Below are positions 22,412-28,482 of a stretch of DNA of 28,482 nucleotides, one piece after another (within the stretch, counting starts at the first letter, position 1; each line of letters begins with the position of its first letter). The DNA lies in assembly GCF_001039355.2 (NCBI RefSeq), contig NW_019775036.1, positions 215,972 through 244,453 of the forward strand, read 5' to 3'. Origin of the DNA: Lingula anatina (Eukaryota > Brachiopoda > Lingulata > Lingulida > Lingulidae). The translations under genes and the position numbers were made by a program. Under the pieces are notes generated by a model. The model was given only the letters and a program-made list of their open reading frames with translations, had not been told where the DNA came from and did not search any database.

Positions 22412-22881
22412 CTTAACACAACCCAATATATATAGGCAGATGGAAACTTCACTTGGTAGATGAGAGGTTAGGAGGAATGTGTACCTTAAACAGAATACTG
22501 TGTTTGAATAATGTGATTGTAAATTTAAAAAACAATGTAAAAAGGTGTTTTTAAACCTGTAAGCTTGAACTCACTAAGAACTCATAATAAACAACTAGAC
22601 CAAACTGGAAAAATACAAATAATAGTTTTCATTAAGAGTGCACCGTGAATAACGCAAGGTTATCTATAAATAGAACAACAAATAATTTTGAATTTGTCCG
22701 TCAATACAGCAAAGGCATTTCCGATGCAGCCTTTCGATAAATAGAGGCGCAGATCAATGTGTAACGGTGCATGTGTTAAAATGTAACGCTATCCAACTTA
22801 TTTTCACGGCCAATTAATCCTCACCTTTGCTTCACAGCTGCCATCGTTTTGTACACAAACACATCCTTCAGAAGGTTCCAT
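12758..22881 (-). CDS. Coiled-coil protein with C-terminal CaaX box (C-M-V-M), eight coding exons, complete
   Basis: Exons in transcript order: 22881-22825, 19526-19374, 19123-19016, 18661-18573, 18013-17851, 17002-16922, 16304-16201, 13454-12758. All borders are AG/GT and all phases agree, giving 483 residues. Residues about 1-70 are acidic and low-complexity. Residues about 71-330 are a nearly continuous charged coiled coil (for example LYHEEEELEECRRLF, IEEIEGYLDRR-like VEEIEGYLDRR, AEIEELKDSLSKRDNQVSEL). The tail is Ser/Arg-rich with basophilic kinase-type sites RRLS (337-340), RRKS and RRYT. It ends TCMVM, a CaaX box whose final Met favours farnesyltransferase. An in-frame TGA lies upstream of the start; an alternative ATG is at 22893, four codons earlier. 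I do not recognise the family. It is not a lamin or a paralemmin by eye. A Spindly-like role is only a hypothesis, raised by its KNTC1 neighbour. Confidence 0.85.
14150..14312. mobile_element. 163-bp MITE with CAGGGATGAGA inverted ends
   Basis: The element begins CAGGGATGAGA and ends with the exact reverse complement TCTCATCCCTG. The flanks share only TATA (…CTATAAC before, TATAGG… after), so the target duplication is unclear. It has no coding capacity. The CAGGG start resembles hAT-derived elements. Its sequence is unrelated by eye to the 168-bp copies in KNTC1. Confidence 0.75.
14344..14570. mobile_element. Foldback-type MITE with inverted arms of about 85 bp
   Basis: The left arm (from GGTTCCCAT, through CCTATCATACTAGCAG, AACTCCGAGGGG and CTAAATTGCATT) is matched by the reverse complement of the right arm (CATTCCCATACCCTATCATACTAGCAG, ATCTCCAAGGGG, GCTAAATTGCATT). 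The arms are joined by a short centre with a 16-base G-run. It is related to 19737-19947 and 17355-17440. Confidence 0.8.
14457..14472. repeat. Poly(G) run of 16
   Basis: Sixteen consecutive G lie at the centre of the foldback element. The run may form a quadruplex-like structure, and its length is uncertain in sequencing. Confidence 0.9.
15120..15132. repeat. Poly(C) run of 13
   Basis: Thirteen consecutive C lie inside the large intron of the minus-strand gene. Confidence 0.9.
16305..16921 (-). other. Intron of the coiled-coil gene
   Basis: This 617-bp intron between the exons at 17002-16922 and 16304-16201 is AT-rich. I see nothing else in it. Confidence 0.8.
17355..17440. mobile_element. 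Single-arm fragment of the foldback MITE family
   Basis: The stretch GATTGCACTTAGCGAGAGTCCC … GATCTCCGTATACTAATGAT … GTGGAATGGGG aligns in order with the right arm of 14344-14570 (AATGCAATTTAGCAAGAAACCCC … TGCTAGTATGAT … GGGAATGG). The other arm is absent. Confidence 0.55.
17451..17796. mobile_element. 346-bp MITE with perfect 23-bp inverted ends starting TTAA/AGGG
   Basis: Positions 17451-17473 (CTTAAAGGGATAATAAC…TCTTCG) are the exact reverse complement of 17774-17796. The ends can be read as TTAA duplication plus AGGGATAATAACTC, as in piggyBac-type insertion, or as a Tc/mariner-type TA insertion (TA at 17449). A perfect 26-bp palindrome, GTTATAATCTCTTAAGAGAT followed by TATAAC, lies inside at about 17598-17623. 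It has no coding capacity. Confidence 0.8.
18014..18572 (-). other. Intron of the coiled-coil gene
   Basis: This 559-bp AT-rich intron has no repeat or further exon visible. The plus-strand open frame at 17755-18090 is the shadow of the exon at 17851-18013. Confidence 0.8.
18662..19015 (-). other. Intron of the coiled-coil gene with CT array
   Basis: This 354-bp intron contains a perfect CT dinucleotide array (18906-18954) and a short TA run just inside the donor of the upstream exon. Confidence 0.8.
18906..18954. repeat. (CT)n microsatellite, about 24 copies
   Basis: Uninterrupted CT array (GA on the transcribed-sense minus strand). Confidence 0.96.
19737..19947. mobile_element. 211-bp foldback MITE with 7-bp target duplication
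   Basis: CTATCAC flanks the element on both sides (19730-19736 and 19948-19954). The left arm CCCATTTCCATAGATT…TTAGATCGACCTA is the near reverse complement of the right arm TAGATCGATCTAAAATCTATGGGAATAG. The motifs GATCGACCTAACTCC and CGCTAAAT are shared with the 14344-14570 element, so the two are one family. The 7-8 bp duplication would suit a hAT origin. Confidence 0.82.
20467..20503. repeat. AT-rich near-perfect palindrome
   Basis: The sequence CCTAAATAATAAAAATGCA is followed by its imperfect reverse complement ending TTATTATTTAGG, giving a 37-nt hairpin in an intron. It may be chance in AT-rich DNA or the remnant of a small element. Confidence 0.5.
21672..21694. repeat. Poly(T) run of 23
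   Basis: Twenty-three T in a row lie in the first intron of the minus-strand gene (poly(A) on the transcribed sense). It could be a retroposed tail, but no retroposed body is recognisable beside it. Confidence 0.9.
22364..22411. repeat. (TTTA)n microsatellite, 12 copies
   Basis: Perfect TTTA array, the same unit as at 3920-4016. It yields an artefactual YLFI-type open frame. Confidence 0.96.
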
Positions 22882-22893
22882 ATCATAACACAT

Positions 22894-23263
22894 GTGCAAC
22901 AGACATGACAACCGTCAATTGCAACCCCATAACAGCCCTGTTGTCTCCTACATCCCTGGGGAAATCGACATGTTTACATCGGAAGTCACAGCTGTCATGG
23001 TGTTAAAAACAGGATTACGCTGCATCGATGCAACTTTTATTTAATGTAGGCATCGAATAGGTCATTAATGTTATCAGATGGATCTTTTGAAGACAAATCA
23101 TTACCCAAAGCTCTTTTCAGTATTGTTTTAGAAAGCTGTATGGATTTTCAAAAGGCGCAAATGCTCTAAATGGATAATATTTGTTTTATACTTTAGCTCT
23201 TCTTGCCAAAATGGAATTGTGGGAAGGACACTTGTTTTCAAAATGGCAGACTGAGATTTGACG
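22894..23263. promoter_or_regulatory. Probable bidirectional promoter between divergent genes
   Basis: Start codons face away from each other at 22881 (minus) and 23264 (plus), about 380 bp apart. The region has more CpG and GC than its surroundings. It contains an ETS-like CGGAAGT at 22980-22986 followed by CACAGCTG, and two CAAAATGG octamers at 23207-23214 and 23239-23246 near the plus start, reminiscent of YY1-type sites. No clear TATA box is placed for either gene. Motif roles are inferred. Confidence 0.5.
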
Positions 23264-23284
23264 ATGGACCACATACAACGACAG
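23264..23284 (+). CDS. Putative first coding exon (seven codons) of a divergent gene
   Basis: ATG in good context (ACGATGGAC) opens MDHIQRQ and stops in phase 0 at a canonical donor, CAG/GTAATA. A tiny upstream frame, ATGGCAGACTGA, begins at 23243. Its position opposite the start of the coiled-coil gene supports a real divergent transcript. The product is unknown because no certain second exon lies in the window, so the gene would extend beyond the right edge or be mostly non-coding here. Confidence 0.4.
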
Positions 23285-26200
23285 GTAATATCACCTTATT
23301 TATAGATCTGAATAATATGATTTCGGTAGATAATTGCCGATAAGACCAATACACATAAATTCTGGCTAGTTACCAATGATAACTGTGTTTCCCTGATTTT
23401 TTAACCTTATGAAATTGACCAGCAAAGATCGCCTCGTATGCTACTATTGAATTATATCAATTTGCCATTTGCATTAATTTTTAATGAATGTTATGTGTTC
23501 TTTCAAGTGACGAGGTGTTTTCCTTGTTTTATTTATAGTTATGAACTTGTTTGAACATTTGGATTTTTGTTTATTATTATTTTTATTTTAATGTATGCAC
23601 GAGTGTGTTTGGAAGATATAAAAAAAATAAATTTATTTTTAAAATGCTGCCCCATTTCATAATCTCATTCTGTTTTACTTGCAAGACAGACTTTTTGGAC
23701 AACTGGGCAGTATTTATTTATTTTTTTAGGTTATAACTATATTAGTTCAACTCAGATGACTATCATTATTTTTTCTTGAGTGCTTTATTCATTTGAAAAG
23801 CATACATGTTTCACAAGCAATAAATAAATAAAATAAACAAGGGGTAAAAATGAAAAACTATTTTAGGCTCAATATCAACAGCACCTGTAGCGTAATGTAC
23901 ATTTCTTAAATAGTAGGATAGATTCAAATTATCAGATGGCAGTCTTGGTATTCTTTTTTTTTTCTTTATTTTTTGCAGCATTCTTGATTAGCCTGTGAAA
24001 AGAAATAATGATTGTTGTTTTTATGTTGATTTTTTAAAAATTCACTTGTTTTAGGGTGTTTTTTATCCACAGATTTCACAGCAAACATATTGTAAACATT
24101 TTCAATAAGATGAGTTAGGTCTAAAGCAAAACTTTCCTTAGTATATATATCCCAAATACATAAAAAGATTAATTACTAGGTTAATCTAATTCTAGTCCAT
24201 TGGGAAGTGAGAAAAACAAGCTAATGTACTCACAGAAGGTTGCAGAACTTGTCAGTTTTCTAATTTGACATATGAATATTGAAAGATGTTTATTTTGTAC
24301 ATGAAATCAAAGAGTTTGTACCACAGTGCTAGCAGTGCAGTCTTTTTGAGAAGCTGACAAAGTTTTGGTCAAGTGAATTCTTGTAACATTATGGATGAGT
24401 TTGTAAAATGTTATAACTTTTCAGCTTTCAACAGGTGCTATACCTGGCAAAGGTGATCAGTTAGGAAAAGTTGTTGAGTTTCAGTTTAAACAGTACAAAT
24501 AATAAAATATTTAGAAGTGTGGATTAAAAACAGTCTCTGATGTTACCCACAGCCAGTTAAAAAGTTTTTTTTGACCAGTAGATTTTTCAGAATGTGTGAA
24601 TGTAATGGTGTATATGGCTGTTAGATTCTTTCTATATATAAGGTTTCAAAAAAGCTCTTGTTTAGATTCAAGTCTTCTTCTGAAACGTTACATGATGATT
24701 TTAAAAAAAGATTTGACAAAATCAAGGTCTTGTTATTCCTAGTACTTATTAATGCAATAGGGGAAAATGTCCAGTGAATTCTGATTTGGACCAGTAGATT
24801 TTTGGAAACTGGTGGTTGGAATGGCCAGAAAGCTGAAAAGCTTATGGCACAGACTGTGAAGCTAGATGTTCAGGTTCTGATAGGCTTCATTGTTATTTAA
24901 GGTTTAAGAAATGGTTTGAGATTGAATCATGCTATATGAATAAAAATTTTCTCAGTCAATTATCTTCTTAACCATCATTATTCTGTCACTATTTACAGTG
25001 GATTGCAGCTATTTTTTACCTCCCAAGTACATTTATAATTTGTAAATTAAATCTACAGGTACGTAATGAAAGCAATATATTATATTAGCTTATTTTCTTC
25101 CTCGACATAATCAGTCTACATTGGCTAATTTACAGTGCGAGGTCCTCTTTTACAGAAATAACAATAATCTGACTGTATTATCAGCTCCTATACTACAACA
25201 TATATATTTGAAATACGCAGTGCTGGCAATGTGACCATTTGATTTAAAATCTCATTAAATTGTAATCAGCAGCTGCCTTAATTTGCGGTGTAACCTTATT
25301 TTTCTAGATAAATTATTCATGGGAAATTCATTGGGACTTGGCTAAGCTAAAGTGTCTTTCCTAATATGAATCCACCTATAAAATGCTTCTATTTATTTAT
25401 TCTGATTTTTAATTTGATCTTTGTTTATTTCCAACCTCAGAGCCATTGGCATTCAGAGCATTGTTGTTGAATAGCTTTGATTGGATTATCATTAGGGGTA
25501 TTGGATTACTAGGATACTTAGAATTAAAAGTTTTCTTTGATTGATTTTTGTTATCATTCCATAGGAAACTTCCTGCTTACATCTCTAGTTTCAATTTTTC
25601 CTTGGATAAACCATTTCCTAGCTTTTAAATGGAAACAAGATATAATTTATTTTTAGCAGCTTTGCAGTTGTCCATGCTTAATCATTAGTGCCTAGTTGCT
25701 AGAGTGTAAATTGCTTGGTGGAAAGGTATCCCCGTGTTTTCATTATGGCCATGCAGCTTCTTGGCCTGTATATTAACCATAAAAATCTCCCTTTGGTATA
25801 TGTAATAGAGCAACTCTATAGATCATCAATACAGGGTTATATGGTATTTGCTATATGCCCAATCTGTGGATTGTTTCAGTCTGCTCAAAGTGGACTGTTA
25901 GGGTTACAGTGGAGGTATTTTCTACCATTTTCTAGCCACCAGTCTGCTATCTTGCCTGCTTGTGGTGGCTTTGGCTGATATGAAAACTGAGCCCAACTTG
26001 AACTATGCTCATATCCAAATAGGAATCAGTGCCTGTTGTTAATGCATATCAATACATGTGTGAAGATTATATAACAAGGTTTAGTTTTATTTTTATATAT
26101 CTTACTTTTGAGTCATCAGTGCAAATTGATGTGAGACAGTTATAAGAGGTTGAGAACTAGGGTACATTGGAAGTTGCACTATACCAGATTTTACACAAGA

Positions 26201-26522
26201 TATTTAAAATGAGGACTGGGGTTGTCAGCTAGGATACTGTGCTGGTTAAGGTATAGGCAAGAGTCCAGCTCCATGTGGATGAGAAAAGAAAGATATTTAT
26301 GAAGATATAGAGGACTCGCATCTTCCCCACAGCCATGACAACTAGGGGCAAACAGAGGGACTATCAGAATCCACATCAAGTGTCTCCAGCTAGTCACTAG
26401 CTTTTTTGTTCTTTGTAACATCATGATGAAGGATATTTATGATTTGACATCGACGCTCTTAAAGTGGAGCTGAGGTCACCAGGTGAATGATATGCTGGTT
26501 CTGACTGTACTATTTTTCTAAG
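23285..26522 (+). other. Probable first intron of the divergent gene, no exon recognised
   Basis: This 3.2 kb is AT-rich, with no array longer than a few units. It includes the 21-bp sequence shared with KNTC1 intron DNA (25777-25797). The stretch 25715-25978 has an 87-codon open frame of more even base composition, but without splice borders or a recognisable protein. It more likely belongs to a decayed dispersed repeat. Confidence 0.45.
25777..25797. repeat. Second copy of the 21-bp repeat
   Basis: Identical to 3754-3774 on the same strand. It lies inside the relatively GC-even stretch 25715-25978. Confidence 0.5.
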
Positions 26523-26662
26523 ATCTATGCAGATTCACATTTGATCTCGCCACGCTGGGGAAACACTCCCCTGAGCAGAAATGTCGCAGACTAGGAGTTG
26601 CTGGGTGCACTCAGATCATGTATATTGCACTTGTTGCTACACCAAAATGTAGCCAGAAATCT
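26523..26662 (+). other. Possible internal exon, unverified
   Basis: A pyrimidine-rich acceptor (TATTTTTCTAAG) precedes 140 nt open in one frame (2 + 46 codons, including FTFDLATLGKHSPEQKCRRL) that ends at a perfect GTAAGT donor. An alternative acceptor is TATGCAG at about 26530. Its phase does not join directly to the seven-codon exon at 23264, so another exon would be needed. I do not recognise the protein. It may be chance or part of a repeat. Confidence 0.22.
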
Positions 26663-28340
26663 GTAAGTATTGTGATTGCTGTTGAAGGCACTTGTTGGGG
26701 ACTTGTGATGCTTGCTCACAGAAGTGGTATGTTGGCTGAAAGAAGCATCTGGATTTTTAATGTAGATTGGTCTGCTCCTTTTTTATTTTATAAGGGCATA
26801 AAGTACAAAGGTTAAACCCAATTGTTGTATGTAGACTCATCAACTATATTTAGACTATCTGCCTTTTGCAAACATGATTTTACTTTTAAGATACAAATAT
26901 TGCATCAATCTATTAATATGTTTTAATATTTGATATATTTGCTATTAAATTATTTTATATCCTAAATATAAAATAATTTTTTAACAAAATCAACAAGTAA
27001 AATGAGAGATTGCTTTGCAACAGGAATCATAATTGAAGTGATATTTGAATAAGGTTTTGAAAAGGTCTTGGTATTTCTCAAATAAGTAAAAAAAAAATAC
27101 AAACAAAAAAAATATTTCATAGGAGCCATGAGCCATAGGAGAAAAAGACTACATTATATTTGTGAAGAATAGTGTGGTATTGAGAAGTATTAGATTTAGG
27201 TTGATATGTTAGACAATAGTCATTTGTGAAGATCTTCTTAGCATGCCAAATAGACATAAAAGAACAGGTGGAGACAAATTAGTTTTATCAGGTTACATAA
27301 ATAACCATTAGCACAAGTGGAGATGATATAAAAAATGTATATATATATATATATTAGTTAAACAGTCTCAATGGAGGTACTTAATAGTATTGGTATTAAG
27401 ATTTATCAGAATAAGCATATTTTTTAAATGAAAGAAGGGAACATAAACATTTTGAGAATTTTTACAGTTTAATATTTGTATTTGATCACAGTTATTTTCC
27501 AGTTTTGCAATTAACAATTTTACAGTTGTATCATTGTGTATTTAGGGTAAGGGCCAAAGTAGTGTTGTAATTGAAGACCATATGTAATAGGAATTAATTC
27601 AGTTTTGTCTGTCTTAATTTTTAAAGGCATTCCTGTTAGATGATAAAGACCGTACATTTTAAATTGCCCTTAGTAGGTCTTTGCATATTAAACAAGTTTG
27701 ACTGACTTTATATTCTTACAACTACCAAAGTTAAACCTTTATAGGTTGACCCAGAAAACTATAAGTTTGTTTTTAATAGGCCGTAATTTTTTGTGCCTGA
27801 AGACTTTAACCATGGAAAAACTGAATTGCTTTCATAAAGCACCTTGGAATTTAAACAGCAGTAAAGTGGTAAATAATTTACTGCCTCATTTTAGTGTAGG
27901 CTCATTTTCGAAATAGAATTTTAATGTGGACAATGTAATAAGGTCTTGTAACATAATATGAGGTAACCAGTTGTTTTGAATATTTAATCTTTTATTAATT
28001 TTTTTTTAATAATGCATTTGTATTAAAATCTGGACGATGGACTACCAGGCAGTAGAACCCAAGTAAAAAGTCTAAAGAATAACTGTACGATAAGCAAGAA
28101 GAAGGACAAACAATTTAAATCCTTTTAAATCATGACTATTTCATGGTCTTATGCAAAGGTCATAAAAAGAATTTATTTGCACTTTTCCATCAGAACTGAG
28201 CATATTCCATTGATTCGAACTTTGGGCTGGCAAGTTTTCCAAAACATGTTTTTTACAACACAGAGATGTCACACAGGTGTAGCAGACATATTTTACTATG
28301 ACATCTTCCAGAGTGTTATACTTCATCTTTAATGGTGCAT
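26663..28340. other. AT-rich non-coding stretch
   Basis: No exon or transposon is recognised. It contains a short (AT)n array at 27339-27354 and, near the right end, AATAAA on the minus strand (28172-28177) that could serve the minus-strand segment at 28341-28481. The overlapping opposed frames at 28132-28332 are not convincing. Confidence 0.5.
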
Positions 28341-28481
28341 TTAATCAGGCATGTGGCCCCCATGCACCCTGAGCTTCAGAGCTAACTTGACACTAACCTC
28401 TTCACTGTAGCCTATCTTCATCGTGTCAAGTAACCTCTGACCAGATTCGATTGCCTCCGCCGCCCGCCAATCAAACTTAAA
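28341..28481 (-). CDS. Possible 3'-terminal coding segment of a minus-strand gene, cut by the window edge
   Basis: On the minus strand a frame is open from the edge for 46 codons to TAA. It includes WRAAEAIESGQRLLDTMKIG and ends VHGGHMPD. Its base composition is far richer in GC than the neighbouring DNA, and codon choice looks like coding sequence. A possible donor (GAG/GTTAGT) lies inside at about 28399, so the exon could also end there. AATAAA on the same strand follows at 28177-28172. The family is not recognised. If real, this gene converges on, or is nested in, the divergent plus-strand gene. Confidence 0.4.
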   Translation of the reverse strand, partial: FKFDWRAAEAIESGQRLLDTMKIGYSEEVSVKLALKLRVHGGHMPD

Positions 28482-28482
28482 A

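Larger units (their letters stand above)
19527..22824 (-). other. First intron of the coiled-coil gene
   Basis: This 3.3-kb intron separates the 19-codon first exon from exon 2. It holds a foldback MITE (19737-19947), an AT-rich hairpin (20467-20503), a 23-base T-run, a G-run at 21972-21981 and a TTTA array. The open frames at 20722-20991 and 22123-22435 are AT- or repeat-driven and not convincing as genes. Confidence 0.75.

Noticed and set aside
24573-24803. GACCAGTAGATTTTT repeated at 24573 and 24789
   Set aside because: A 15-base match is expected by chance in AT-rich DNA of this length, and the flanks do not align convincingly.
25715-25978. 87-codon plus-strand frame
   Set aside because: It has a long open frame and fairly even composition, but no acceptor or donor at sensible places, no known domain, and it contains the 21-bp dispersed sequence. 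Treated as a probable decayed repeat.
28132-28332. Overlapping opposed frames of 66 and 61 codons near the right end
   Set aside because: Neither has recognisable protein features; the minus one contains AATAAA and looks like 3' UTR of the edge segment.

Overview
This is a piece of animal nuclear genome. It is AT-rich, its genes have many short coding exons bounded by GT..AG introns of roughly 100 bp to a few kb, and it carries long microsatellites and small inverted-repeat transposons. No bacterial, viral or organellar gene organisation is visible. Exon content and the transposon and microsatellite load suggest an invertebrate, probably a lophotrochozoan such as a mollusc. That assignment is inference.

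Layout. (1) Positions 88-11176, plus strand: the 3' half of KNTC1 (ROD), the large subunit of the RZZ (ROD-Zwilch-ZW10) kinetochore complex. I could chain 25 phase-consistent coding exons (about 980 residues) ending at a TAA. A conserved segment appears to be missing around a single undetermined base at 7847. (2) Positions 11177-12757: AT-rich region shared by the facing 3' ends. (3) Positions 12758-22881, minus strand: a complete eight-exon gene for a 483-residue coiled-coil protein ending in C-M-V-M, a CaaX prenylation box. I do not recognise the family. It lies tail to tail with KNTC1. (4) Positions about 22894-23263: probable bidirectional promoter. (5) Position 23264 onward, plus strand: a probable divergent gene whose first coding part is only seven codons before a canonical donor, followed by more than 5 kb without convincing exons. 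One open candidate exon lies at 26523-26662. (6) Positions 28481-28341, minus strand: a 46-codon open segment entering from the right edge, possibly the last exon of another gene.

Mobile DNA. Introns hold several non-autonomous DNA-transposon-like elements. These are two oppositely oriented 168-bp copies with CAGGGGCGGAT termini (3450-3617 and 6947-7114), a 163-bp element with CAGGGATGAGA termini (14150-14312), a related group with long inverted ends (14344-14570, 19737-19947 and a fragment at about 17355-17440), and a 346-bp element with 23-bp perfect inverted ends that start with TTAA just inside the first base (17451-17796).

Function. ROD recruits the farnesylated coiled-coil adaptor Spindly and dynein to kinetochores. 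A neighbouring coiled-coil gene with a CaaX box is therefore suggestive, but I saw no sequence proof that the second gene is Spindly.
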